64,000 nt of DNA from Neisseria animalis (GTDB lineage Bacteria > Pseudomonadota > Gammaproteobacteria > Burkholderiales > Neisseriaceae), in contig NZ_LR134287.1 in the NCBI RefSeq assembly GCF_900636515.1, forward strand, positions 1,488,001 to 1,552,000, given 5' to 3'. Positions 55,846-63,288 of this stretch are shown here, piece after piece. Numbering within the stretch: the first letter of the stretch is position 1; every line of letters starts with the position of its first letter. Both the position numbers and the translations under genes were made by a program. Under the pieces are notes generated by a model. It saw only the letters and a list, made by a program, of their open reading frames with translations, did no database searches and was not told where the DNA came from.

Positions 55846-56832
55846 TTACAGCAGGTGCCGCACTGCTTCCCGCTCGTCCAGCAGTTCGTTCAAAGTCAGC
55901 TCGATATGCTTTTTACTGAACTCATCGGACAAATCCAAGCCTTGTACGATTTCTGCTTTGCCGTTTTCGCAAATCACCGGAAAACCGAATACCACACCTT
56001 CGGGAATGCCGTAAGAGCCGTCTGAAGGAACGGCCATGGTTACCCATTTTCCGCTTGTGCCCAAAATCCAATCGCGCAAGTGGTAGATAATCGCATTCGC
56101 AGCAGAAGCGGCCGACGATGCACCGCGCGCCTCAATAATGGCCGCACCGCGTTGGGCAATTTTCGGCATATAGACTTCGCTGTGCCAATTCGGATCGGTA
56201 ATCATATCAGCAACGGATTCTCCATTACTGATGGCATAGCGGAAATCGGCATACATGGTCGGGCTGTGGTTGCCCCAAACGCACATATGGTCGATGGAGG
56301 TAACGGAACGCCCTATTTTCTCGGCGATTTGGCTGACCGCACGATGGTGGTCCAGACGCATCAATGCGCTGAAATTTTCAGGCGGCAAATCGGGAGCGGA
56401 TTTCATGGCAATATAAGCATTGGTATTTGCCGGATTACCCGCCACCAATACTTTTACATCCCGCTTGGCCACTTTGTTCAAGGCCTCGCCCTGCGTTTTG
56501 AAAATCGCGGCATTGGCCTGCAGCAAGTCGGAACGCTCCATGCCTTGGGTACGCGGACGCGCGCCAATCAAAATCGCAATATCGGCATCTTTAAACGCAA
56601 CTTCCGGATCATCGGTTGCGAACACGTCTTCCAGCAACGGAAACGCGCAATCGTGCATTTCCATAATCACCCCGCCCAACGCTTTTTGCGCGTGCGGCAG
56701 ATCGAGCAACTGCAAAATCACCGGCTGGTCGCGCCCCAACATGATGCCGCCGGCAATTCGGAATAAAGTAGCGTAAGCGATTTGTCCCGCAGCTCCGGTT
56801 ACGGCAATGCGGACAGGAGGTTTCAATGTCAT
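55846..56832 (-). CDS. mdh: Malate dehydrogenase
   Basis: 328 aa NAD-dependent enzyme of the citric-acid cycle, of the cytosolic-like group found in beta-proteobacteria. N-terminal [19 protein letters not shown] nucleotide-binding fold, [16 protein letters not shown] substrate loop, [10 protein letters not shown], catalytic His in [15 protein letters not shown]. Many Neisseria use Mqo for this step, so presence of mdh is worth noting. Single gene. Confidence 0.95.
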   Translation of the reverse strand: MTLKPPVRIAVTGAAGQIAYATLFRIAGGIMLGRDQPVILQLLDLPHAQKALGGVIMEMHDCAFPLLEDVFATDDPEVAFKDADIAILIGARPRTQGMERSDLLQANAAIFKTQGEALNKVAKRDVKVLVAGNPANTNAYIAMKSAPDLPPENFSALMRLDHHRAVSQIAEKIGRSVTSIDHMCVWGNHSPTMYADFRYAISNGESVADMITDPNWHSEVYMPKIAQRGAAIIEARGASSAASAANAIIYHLRDWILGTSGKWVTMAVPSDGSYGIPEGVVFGFPVICENGKAEIVQGLDLSDEFSKKHIELTLNELLDEREAVRHLL

Positions 56833-56922
56833 TTTTCTTATCCTTATGGCTGTGAACTTTTAATTATAACACCGCCTGCCGTCTGTTACGCTGCCCTGTG
56901 TTAAGACAAGATACCGAAACGT

Positions 56923-56962
56923 AAAAAGGCCGTCTGCATTTGGATTTTACAGACGGCCTTTT
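56923..56962. terminator. Inverted uptake hairpin downstream of the accessory island
   Basis: AAAAAGGCCGTCTG and CAGACGGCCTTTT, between mdh and the phase-variable gene. Confidence 0.65.
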
Positions 56963-57057
56963 ATCCCGGATAACACAAAAACAAAACCGATACGGCCGGG
57001 CCATATCGTTTTATAGTCAATAACTGCCCTATTTTTCCGATTGGCGGCTACGGTTAA

Positions 57058-57150
57058 CCAATGCCGCACCCGAATGTAAGCCGAATAGCGAAATCGCCAC
57101 CGCAACGGACAGTTCAAAAAACTGCTCATGCCGTTCAAACAGGCGGGCAA
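57058..57150 (-). pseudogene. Fragment of an ACR3 arsenite exporter gene
   Basis: About 93 bp matching 58416-58508 of the intact exporter gene with a handful of differences (for example CCAATGCCGCACCCGAATG is identical in both). It lies beyond the phase-variable gene, so the gene is bracketed by an intact and a partial copy of the same sequence. A duplication or recombination event is the likely origin. Confidence 0.75.
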
Positions 57151-57169
57151 GGCGATTTAGTTGCACAAC

Positions 57170-58011
57170 TCATTTTTCAGGCAAATAATTAAAAGCATAC
57201 AAACATTTTAATTGTGCCGGTGTCAATTTAGAAAACAACTGCTCGGTATGGTGTTTTATTGCCTGCCAATCCTGCGCTTCTTTAGCCTGCTTGAGTGCCA
57301 CAATATCATCATACGCCACGCCCCAACGCTTTTTGAGCAGCTCTTCAGGATATTCGTACACCACACGCTTAAACTGCGGATTCAGACGCATAAACAAAGT
57401 TGGCAGCCGCTCCATAATAAAAGGTATCATCGGATAGGTCCGCACATATGAATGCTCTACAAAGCTGCGTGCACCCAGTTGGTTGTCGGCATCCTCTTCA
57501 ATCAAGCGGTAAAATTCATCGGCAAACGCCATATACGCCTGCCAAAATCTCGGGCTGCCTACCCAATAATTACAGTACACGGACGTACTGCTCAGATCGA
57601 TCATATCTCCTATGGATACGGGAATTTTGAGTTTATCCAGCAGATTTTGCACAACCTTGATTAAGCCACTATGGCAAAAATCTCCTTGTCGCCATTGATT
57701 AATATATAAATGAGTGGGAGCAATAAGAGGATCAAACAAATAAATATCTCCCCCCCCCCCGCATTTTGCGAGGCATGCTTGGTAATGTACGCCTTAACAT
57801 CTTTGCCGGTCAGCCCTGTTTTTTCATAAAATTTATGACTGAGCACACCCACAAAATCGTCAAAATAATGATGGTGATTTTGCCAAAGATTGCGCATTAC
57901 GCCATATTCAAACCAGCGTTCTTGCGGATTGGGGGCGTTATAAACGGGGATAAATTCGGGGTCTAATTTGCTGATTTGTTCTGACGAATAATAAATTTGG
58001 AAGATGTTCAT
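57170..58011 (-). CDS. Phase-variable protein of an uncharacterised surface-polysaccharide-type family (OFF)
   Basis: Start ATG 58011 (MNIFQIYYSSEQISKLD). The first frame runs 58011 to the tract and stops at 57661; the family-like sequence resumes as DIYLFDPLIAPTHLYINQWRQ in another frame to 57170. The join is a run of 11 G on the coding strand (57750-57760). With 12 or 9 G the frames join into a protein of about 280 aa, so the gene is now OFF. Segments WFEYGVMRNLW, GVLSHKFYEKTGL and FCHSGLIKVVQNLLDKL resemble proteins found beside glycosyltransferases in Pasteurellaceae and Neisseria; I cannot name a tested function. AT-rich; a miniature element ends 31 bp upstream. Confidence 0.8.
57750..57760 (-). 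repeat. Homopolymeric tract, 11 C (poly-G on coding strand)
   Basis: The tract sits after codon for N-A in the phase-variable gene. Tracts of this length in Neisseria and Haemophilus slip at high rate. GCG followed by the run must contain 9 or 12 G for the reading frame to continue as DIYLF; 11 G breaks it. Confidence 0.9.
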
Positions 58012-58041
58012 AGCGTTGGTGCGGTTTTGTGCCGGATGATT

Positions 58042-58148
58042 TATAGTCATTTAAAATAAGAATGATACAGCGTTGCTTTGCCTTGCCGTACTATGTGTAC
58101 TGTCTGCGGCTTCGCTGCCTTGTCTCATTCTTATTTTATTCGACTATA
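58042..58148 (+). mobile_element. Correia-like 107 bp miniature element, copy 10
   Basis: Consensus copy ending 31 bp before the start codon of the phase-variable gene, so it occupies the promoter region of that gene. Confidence 0.9.
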
Positions 58149-58335
58149 TAAAAAATTGCCAAACGACTATTATACAAAATTTTCATATATTTACACCGCA
58201 CTTTTTTTGATGTTTGGTGAAAAAATGCGGTGTAAATGCAGTTTTTAAATCATTCAAGCCGCTTTATTCAAACAGCTGCCCTTTATTTTAGTCAAAGCAA
58301 TTTAGCCTAAGACAAGCGGCGAACCACAGATAGAA
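58149..58335. other. Spacer between the phase-variable gene and the ars operon
   Basis: AT-rich sequence with the hairpin at 58190-58236 and nothing coding that I can support. Confidence 0.5.
58190..58236 (-). terminator. ars operon terminator with a Haemophilus-type uptake word
   Basis: TTTACACCGCA…TTTTTT pairs with AAAAAA…TGCGGTGTAAA. On the minus strand the distal arm contains AAGTGCGGT, the core uptake signal of Pasteurellaceae, not Neisseria. Confidence 0.7.
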
Positions 58336-59340
58336 CTACCCTCGATTTATCCTATTCACCCACCACACCAGCGACAACATCACGGGCACTTCCACCAATA
58401 CGCCCACCACCGTTGCCAATGCCGCACCCGAATGTAAGCCGAATAGCGAAATCGCTACCGCAACGGCCAGTTCAAAGAAGTTGCTCGTGCCGATTAAGCA
58501 GGCGGGTGCGGAAATTTCACGCGGCAATTTGAGCCATTTTGCCAAACCGTGTGCCAAAAAGAAAATGCCGTAGGTCTGCACCAAAAGCGGAATGGCAATC
58601 AGCACAATCACCAGCGGTTTGTCCAAAATCGTTTCGGCTTGAAAAGCAAACAGCAGTACCACGGTGAGCAGCAGCCCCACGATGGAAAACGGCTTGAGTT
58701 TGGCGGTAAAGGCGGCGATGGAGCGGTTGTTTTTCAGCAAAATCCTCCTTGTCAGCCAGCCTGCAATCAGCGGCAGCAGCACATACAAAACCGTGCTTAA
58801 AATCAAGGTTTGCCAAGGGATGGCAATATCACTCATGCCGAGCAACAATCCCGCAATCGGCGCAAAAGCAAAAATCATGATAATGTCGTTTACCGACACC
58901 TGCACCAAAGTGTAATTGGGATCGCCTTTCACCAGCTGCGACCACACGAATACCATCGCCGTGCAAGGCGCAACGCCCAATAAAATCATACCGGCGATGT
59001 ATTCTTGTGCCGATTGCGGATCGACCCACGCCGCGAAAAACACACGGAAAAACAGCCAGCCGATAAGTGCCATCGTAAACGGTTTAATCAGCCAGTTCAC
59101 CACCACCGTCAGCAAAAGCCCCTGCGGTTTTTTGCCGACATCTTTGATTGCCGACCAGTCAATCTGAATCATCATCGGGTAAATCATCAGCCAAATCAGC
59201 ACCGCCACAGGCAGGTTGATTTGTGCCACTTCCAGAGCTGACACCCATTGAAATAGTGGCGGATAAGCCACGCCCAACACCACGCCAATGATAATCGCGA
59301 GCGTCACCCAAACGCTTAAAAACCGCTCGAAAATACCCAT
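58336..59340 (-). CDS. arsB: ACR3-family arsenite exporter
   Basis: 334 aa with ten predicted membrane helices. [49 protein letters not shown] (conserved Cys) and [16 protein letters not shown] are ACR3 motifs, distinct from the larger E. coli-type ArsB pump. It exports arsenite using the proton gradient. Last gene of arsR-arsC-chrA-arsB with nine bases after chrA. Confidence 0.93.
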   Translation of the reverse strand: MGIFERFLSVWVTLAIIIGVVLGVAYPPLFQWVSALEVAQINLPVAVLIWLMIYPMMIQIDWSAIKDVGKKPQGLLLTVVVNWLIKPFTMALIGWLFFRVFFAAWVDPQSAQEYIAGMILLGVAPCTAMVFVWSQLVKGDPNYTLVQVSVNDIIMIFAFAPIAGLLLGMSDIAIPWQTLILSTVLYVLLPLIAGWLTRRILLKNNRSIAAFTAKLKPFSIVGLLLTVVLLFAFQAETILDKPLVIVLIAIPLLVQTYGIFFLAHGLAKWLKLPREISAPACLIGTSNFFELAVAVAISLFGLHSGAALATVVGVLVEVPVMLSLVWWVNRINRG

Positions 59341-59349
59341 TTTATTTCC

Positions 59350-60510
59350 TCACATTACCAAAACATATTTTAAAGACTGAACCGACAACAGCACCGCCAG
59401 AACCGCCCACAGCGGCAAGGGGCGTTTGAGCTGTATGCCGAAAAGCACCGCCACCAAAAGTACGTCTGTAACACCGTGCAGGCTTTCTGTGCCGATGGGC
59501 GAATACAACGCCGCCGCCAAAAGCCCCACTACAGCAGCGTTAATGCCATTAAGTGCGGCTCGGATTTGCCGGTTTTCCGACCATTCAAACCAATACGGCA
59601 GCACGCCGAACACCAGCAGAAACGAAGGCAGAAATAACGCCAGCGTTGCCCATACCGCAAAGCCTGCACCGCCTGCGGCATAGCCCAAAAAGGACGCAAA
59701 ACTAAACAGCGGGCCGGGTACAATCTGTGCCAAACCATAGCCGCTCAAAAACACGCTTTCGTCCAGATATTCAGGCACAAGCTGGGCGGACAGTACCGGC
59801 AGCACAACGTGTCCGCCGCCGAACACCATTGCCCCCGTGCGGTAAAAAATATCCAAAAAACGACCGCTTGCAGAATCAGCCAGCCACGGCAAAACCAGCA
59901 GCAACCCCGCAAAAACCGCCAGCCACAGCCACGGCAAACGCTTATTTGCAGACGGCATCACGGCTTGAGAAGCTGGCTTGACAGCAGCTGGCAAAAAACG
60001 CAACCCCAACAAAGCCGCCACACCAATCACCGCAAGCTGCACGGCAATGCGCGACGAGAAAACCAGCACGCCGCAGGACAACACCGCAATCCACACCGCA
60101 GGCAGACTACGGCAAAACGCCTTTGCCATACCCCAAACCGCACCGGCCACCACAATCACCGCAAACAGCTTTAAGCTGTGAATCCACACCTCCGCCCAAC
60201 CGCCCTGCCAATGCGAAAACCCCATTGCAAACAGCAACATCAATACCGCAGACGGCAGCGTAAAGCCCAGCCACGCCGCCACCGCCCCCAAATAACCGCC
60301 CCGCAGATAGCCGATGCCGATACCGACCTGACTGCTGGCAGGCCCCGGAATAATCTGGCACAACGCCACCAAATCCGCATATTGCTGCTCGCCCAGCCAA
60401 CGGCGTTTTTCCACCAACTCCGCCCGAAAATAGCCCAAATGCGCTATCGGCCCACCAAAAGACGTACAGCCCAAGCAGAAAAACACCCAAAACAAATGCA
60501 GCACATTCAT
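59350..60510 (-). CDS. chrA: Chromate-transporter family protein ChrA
   Basis: 386 aa with two homologous CHR halves. FFCLGCTSFGGPIAHLGYFR near residue 10 recurs as GAMVFGGGHVVLPVLSAQLV near 235; QIIPGPASSQVGIGIGYL recurs as QIVPGPLFSFASFLGYA. ChrA proteins export chromate in known cases. It sits inside an arsenic operon between arsC and arsB, two bases after arsC, so it is cotranscribed and may serve another oxyanion or metalloid. Confidence 0.9.
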   Translation of the reverse strand: MNVLHLFWVFFCLGCTSFGGPIAHLGYFRAELVEKRRWLGEQQYADLVALCQIIPGPASSQVGIGIGYLRGGYLGAVAAWLGFTLPSAVLMLLFAMGFSHWQGGWAEVWIHSLKLFAVIVVAGAVWGMAKAFCRSLPAVWIAVLSCGVLVFSSRIAVQLAVIGVAALLGLRFLPAAVKPASQAVMPSANKRLPWLWLAVFAGLLLVLPWLADSASGRFLDIFYRTGAMVFGGGHVVLPVLSAQLVPEYLDESVFLSGYGLAQIVPGPLFSFASFLGYAAGGAGFAVWATLALFLPSFLLVFGVLPYWFEWSENRQIRAALNGINAAVVGLLAAALYSPIGTESLHGVTDVLLVAVLFGIQLKRPLPLWAVLAVLLSVQSLKYVLVM

Positions 60511-60512
60511 CT

Positions 60513-60923
60513 TTAATCCTCAGGATAAATCCACTCACCGTCTTCTTTTTGAAACGGCACAGTTAAAGGCACGGACACCACCGACAGCACTTTTTCAGAC
60601 GGCCTGCATAACGCCACGCCCAAACCCCCCGCGACAATCGGGCGGTTGATTAGAATCGGTTCGGCAAGCATCGCCATAATCAACGCCTCGTCGTCCAAAT
60701 CGGGATTATCAAGTTGCAACTCTTGATACGGCGGCACATTGGTACGGATAATCTCACGCACCGATACGCCCATTTGGGCAATTAACCCGCGCAAAGTGCT
60801 TTCATCGGGCGGATTATCTAAATAATGAACAATGTTTGGCTCAATGCCCAAATGGCGCAGCAACGCCAAAGTATTGCGGGAAGTGCCGCAGTCGGGGTTG
60901 TGGTAAATCGTTGCGGTATGCAT
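60513..60923 (-). CDS. arsC: Arsenate reductase (glutaredoxin-coupled)
   Basis: 136 aa from ATG 60923 (MHTATIYHNPDCGTSRNTLA); a TTG at 60944 is possible but lacks family support. Catalytic Cys in HNPDCGTSR, RTNVPPYQELQLDNPDL mid-region, NRPIVAGGLGVALCRPSE with the conserved Arg. It reduces arsenate to arsenite, which the exporter then removes. Second gene of the operon, 62 bp after arsR. Confidence 0.94.
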   Translation of the reverse strand: MHTATIYHNPDCGTSRNTLALLRHLGIEPNIVHYLDNPPDESTLRGLIAQMGVSVREIIRTNVPPYQELQLDNPDLDDEALIMAMLAEPILINRPIVAGGLGVALCRPSEKVLSVVSVPLTVPFQKEDGEWIYPED

Positions 60924-60929
60924 GGTTTT

Positions 60930-60957
60930 ATTTCCATCATTCAAGAATCATTGAAAT
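60930..60957 (-). promoter_or_regulatory. Second, imperfect ArsR-like inverted repeat before arsC
   Basis: ATTTCCATCATTC and GAATCATTGAAAT are nearly complementary, and their ends (ATTTC/GAAAT) resemble the perfect repeat upstream of arsR. It may be a second operator inside the operon. Confidence 0.35.
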
Positions 60958-60985
60958 ATCTCGGCAAAAAATTTTGCGGTTGCGC

Positions 60986-61303
60986 TTAACCGCAAAATGA
61001 TTTGCAAGGCTCATCACCGCTGTTTTGGCAGCAATTGGCCGTTAAAAACGACACCAAATCCATCATCAAATCCAAATTGGCATAATAACGGACAAATCGA
61101 CCTTCATTCTCGCTGCGAACCAGATTGGCAACGGCGAGATTTTTTAAGTGGAAAGACAGATTATTCGGGGCAATTTCCAAAGCCTTGGCCAAATCCCCCG
61201 CAATCATCCCTTGGCTGCCGGCTTGGGTAAGCTGCTGGAAAATAGCAAGGCGCGCCGGTGATGACAGGCTTTCAAATAATCTGCCGGCTTGTTCGGTATT
61301 CAT
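60986..61303 (-). CDS. arsR: ArsR-family metalloregulator
   Basis: 105 aa from ATG 61303 (MNTEQAGRLFESLSS). Winged HTH: SSPARLAIFQQL, MIAGDLAKALEIAPNNLSFHLKNLAVANLV. The C-terminal tail NCCQNSGDEPCKSFCG has four Cys and is likely the arsenite sensor, since the helix-3 CVCDLC motif of E. coli ArsR is absent; C-terminal Cys sensors are known in this family. First gene of the operon, with an inverted repeat just upstream. Confidence 0.92.
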   Translation of the reverse strand: MNTEQAGRLFESLSSPARLAIFQQLTQAGSQGMIAGDLAKALEIAPNNLSFHLKNLAVANLVRSENEGRFVRYYANLDLMMDLVSFLTANCCQNSGDEPCKSFCG

Positions 61304-61329
61304 AGGCGGATTATATGTCTCCACATCGA

Positions 61330-61353
61330 TTATTTCAATCAAAATTGAAATAA
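61330..61353 (-). promoter_or_regulatory. Probable ArsR operator
   Basis: Perfect 10-bp inverted repeat TTATTTCAAT-caaa-ATTGAAATAA, 27 bp upstream of the arsR ATG. This is the size and position expected for an ArsR-family operator. Confidence 0.75.
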
Positions 61354-61387
61354 GGCCGTCTGCAAATTCGGTTTTACAGACGGCCTT
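61352..61387 (-). terminator. ribB terminator (uptake-type hairpin)
   Basis: AAGGCCGTCTG and CAGACGGCCTT, 14-base loop, 17 bp after the riboflavin gene stop and against the ArsR operator. Confidence 0.7.
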
Positions 61388-61403
61388 ATGCCAAATTATC
61401 CGG

Positions 61404-62738
61404 TTATTTTTCCACCTCTTCAAAACCGGCAATTTCCAAACCAAATCCGGTCAGGCCGGTAAAAGATGAGGGCTTGCCCAGTACGCGCAGTTTTTTAACA
61501 TTCAGCCCGGCCAGAATTTGCGCGCCGATGCCGTAGCTTTTGCTGTCCCATTTGTAGGCTTGGCTGGCACTTTTCGGCAGGGTGCGGTCGAGCAATGCGG
61601 CTCCGTCTTCAGCGCGGTGCATCAAAATAATCACACCGCTTTCAGCCTGCTGGATACGCTCCAATGCTTTGGGCAGCGACCATGAATGGCGGGGATTGGG
61701 CTGGATAAAGTCCATTGCGCTGAAGGGTTCGTGTACGCGCACCAGCGTTTCGCTTTCCGCATCGGGCGTGCCTTTAACCAAAGCCAGATGGGTCTCACCG
61801 GAGAGTTTGTCAACGTAAACATGTTGTTGGAACTCGCCCCACGGTGTTTGCACGGCGGTGTCGCCCATTTCTTCCAAGAGGCTTTCGGTACGGCTGCGGT
61901 ATTCGATCAAATCGGTAATGGTGCCGATTTTCAAGCCGTGAACCTTGGCAAATTCAATCAATTCGGGCATACGCGCCATGGTGCCGTCGTCGTTGATGAT
62001 TTCGCAAATCACGGCAGCAGGAATCAGGCCGCACATCTGCGCCAAATCGACACCGGCTTCGGTGTGGCCGGCGCGTACCAATACGCCGCCTTTTTGCGCG
62101 CGCAGCGGGAAAATGTGGCCGGGCTGAACAATATCTTCGGGCTTCGCGGCAGGGGATACGGCGGTTTGAATCGTCAGGGCGCGGTCGGCGGCGGAAATGC
62201 CGGTAGCGATGCCGTTGGCCGCTTCGATGGAAACCGTGAAGTTGGTGCCGTATTGCGCGCCGTTTTTCTGGGTCATCATCGGCAGGCCGAGTTTTTCGAC
62301 CATAGCTTCTTCCATCGGCAGGCAGACGAGGCCGCGTGCGTGTTTGATCATGAAGTTGATGGCTTCGGGCGTAACAAACTGCGCCGCCATCAGCAAATCG
62401 CCTTCGTTTTCGCGGTCTTCCGCGTCGGTAATGATGACCATTTTGCCGGCTTTGATGTCGGCAAGGATTTCTGGGACGGTGGAAATATGGCTCATGGTGC
62501 GGCTCTCTTGTAAACGGATGGTGTCGGGTGTGTGTTCGGTATCCAGCCACCTATCGGGCATGGCGGCAGCGGCTTCGAGTTTCCGCGCTTTTTTCTCGCC
62601 GAAAGATTTGTTTTTCAGCAATGCGGAAAGTTCGCCTTGGTTGACAGCGGCGGCGGCGGCAAACCTGCTTTGCTGCCCGCCATAGCGTTCTTCAATCCAT
62701 CGCCGTAAATTGTGGCGGCGTATATCGGCAATATTCAT
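61404..62738 (-). CDS. ribB: 3,4-dihydroxy-2-butanone-4-phosphate synthase with N-terminal HTH extension (RibBX-type)
   Basis: 444 aa from ATG 62738. Residues 1-70 (MNIADIRRHNLRRWIEERYG, NQGELSALLKNKSFGEKKA, MPDRWLD) look like a Neisseria XRE-type HTH. The normal RibB start, MSHISTVPEILADIKAGKM, is in the same frame at 62495, so the shorter 363-aa protein is equally possible. RibB domain: ITDAEDRENEGDL, RAGHTEAGVDLA. The C-terminal part resembles GTP cyclohydrolase II but lacks its zinc cysteines, so it is a RibX-type remnant. The enzyme makes the four-carbon unit of riboflavin. No FMN riboswitch seen. Confidence 0.88.
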   Translation of the reverse strand: MNIADIRRHNLRRWIEERYGGQQSRFAAAAAVNQGELSALLKNKSFGEKKARKLEAAAAMPDRWLDTEHTPDTIRLQESRTMSHISTVPEILADIKAGKMVIITDAEDRENEGDLLMAAQFVTPEAINFMIKHARGLVCLPMEEAMVEKLGLPMMTQKNGAQYGTNFTVSIEAANGIATGISAADRALTIQTAVSPAAKPEDIVQPGHIFPLRAQKGGVLVRAGHTEAGVDLAQMCGLIPAAVICEIINDDGTMARMPELIEFAKVHGLKIGTITDLIEYRSRTESLLEEMGDTAVQTPWGEFQQHVYVDKLSGETHLALVKGTPDAESETLVRVHEPFSAMDFIQPNPRHSWSLPKALERIQQAESGVIILMHRAEDGAALLDRTLPKSASQAYKWDSKSYGIGAQILAGLNVKKLRVLGKPSSFTGLTGFGLEIAGFEEVEK

Positions 62739-63288
62739 CAGTCGTTCCCGTATCAAGAACATTTCATGTATTGTAGGCTTGAGTTTACCAAAAAGCAAAT
62801 TCGGTGCATTAGTTTTTCATTACCATTTGGTCAATTACAGATACTGCCCGTCATACCAAACAACCCAAACTGCCGTATTGCCTGCCCATGCCGTCTGCAA
62901 AACAGGCCAAACGGCCATACTGCGGCAATACTCGCCTGAAATTGCAGACGGCAATTATTAATACAAACAAAAGCCGCCTGAAAAAATTTTGCCTCACCCT
63001 GCATTTTTGCAGACGGCCTCAAGCCCCGTAAAACCACTCGGGCAAACCGCTTTGATTTACTTATCAAAATTTAACAAAATACCGATACTTCATCATCAAG
63101 AAACCGCAAAACCGCTGAAAAATCTTAAAAAACCTCCCGACAAAATCTTACCGTTCTGTTTAGTTTTATTAAGATAGAAAGAGAAATTTGCCATCAGACA
63201 ACCTGAAATATTTTGTAGCACGGCTGATTTTGCTGTGCTAGTATCTCTGCGGTTTCAAAACAAATCAAACAAAACAGAGGTGAAAACC
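62739..63288. other. Divergent upstream region of ribB and the DUF3360 gene
   Basis: Uptake words near 62889, 62941 and 63008. A stretch of low complexity (CCGCAAAACCGCTGAAAAATC) and the hairpin at 63216 follow. No gene supported. Confidence 0.5.
63216..63240 (+). promoter_or_regulatory. Inverted repeat upstream of the DUF3360 gene
   Basis: TAGCACGGC and GCTGTGCTA (one mismatch) flank TGATTTT, about 50 bp before the start codon. It could be an operator or a leader hairpin. Confidence 0.4.

Larger units (their letters stand above)
56833..57169. other. Intergenic region with an arsenite-exporter gene fragment
   Basis: It holds an uptake terminator at 56923-56962 and a fragment related to the exporter gene at 58336. 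The rest has no supported gene. Confidence 0.5.

Noticed and set aside
59551..59559. Second Haemophilus-type uptake word (AAGTGCGGC) inside chrA
   Set aside because: The last base departs from the AAGTGCGGT core, so it is not counted as support for transfer.
62739..62830. FMN riboswitch before the riboflavin gene
   Set aside because: None of the conserved FMN-aptamer segments could be found in the upstream sequence on the minus strand.
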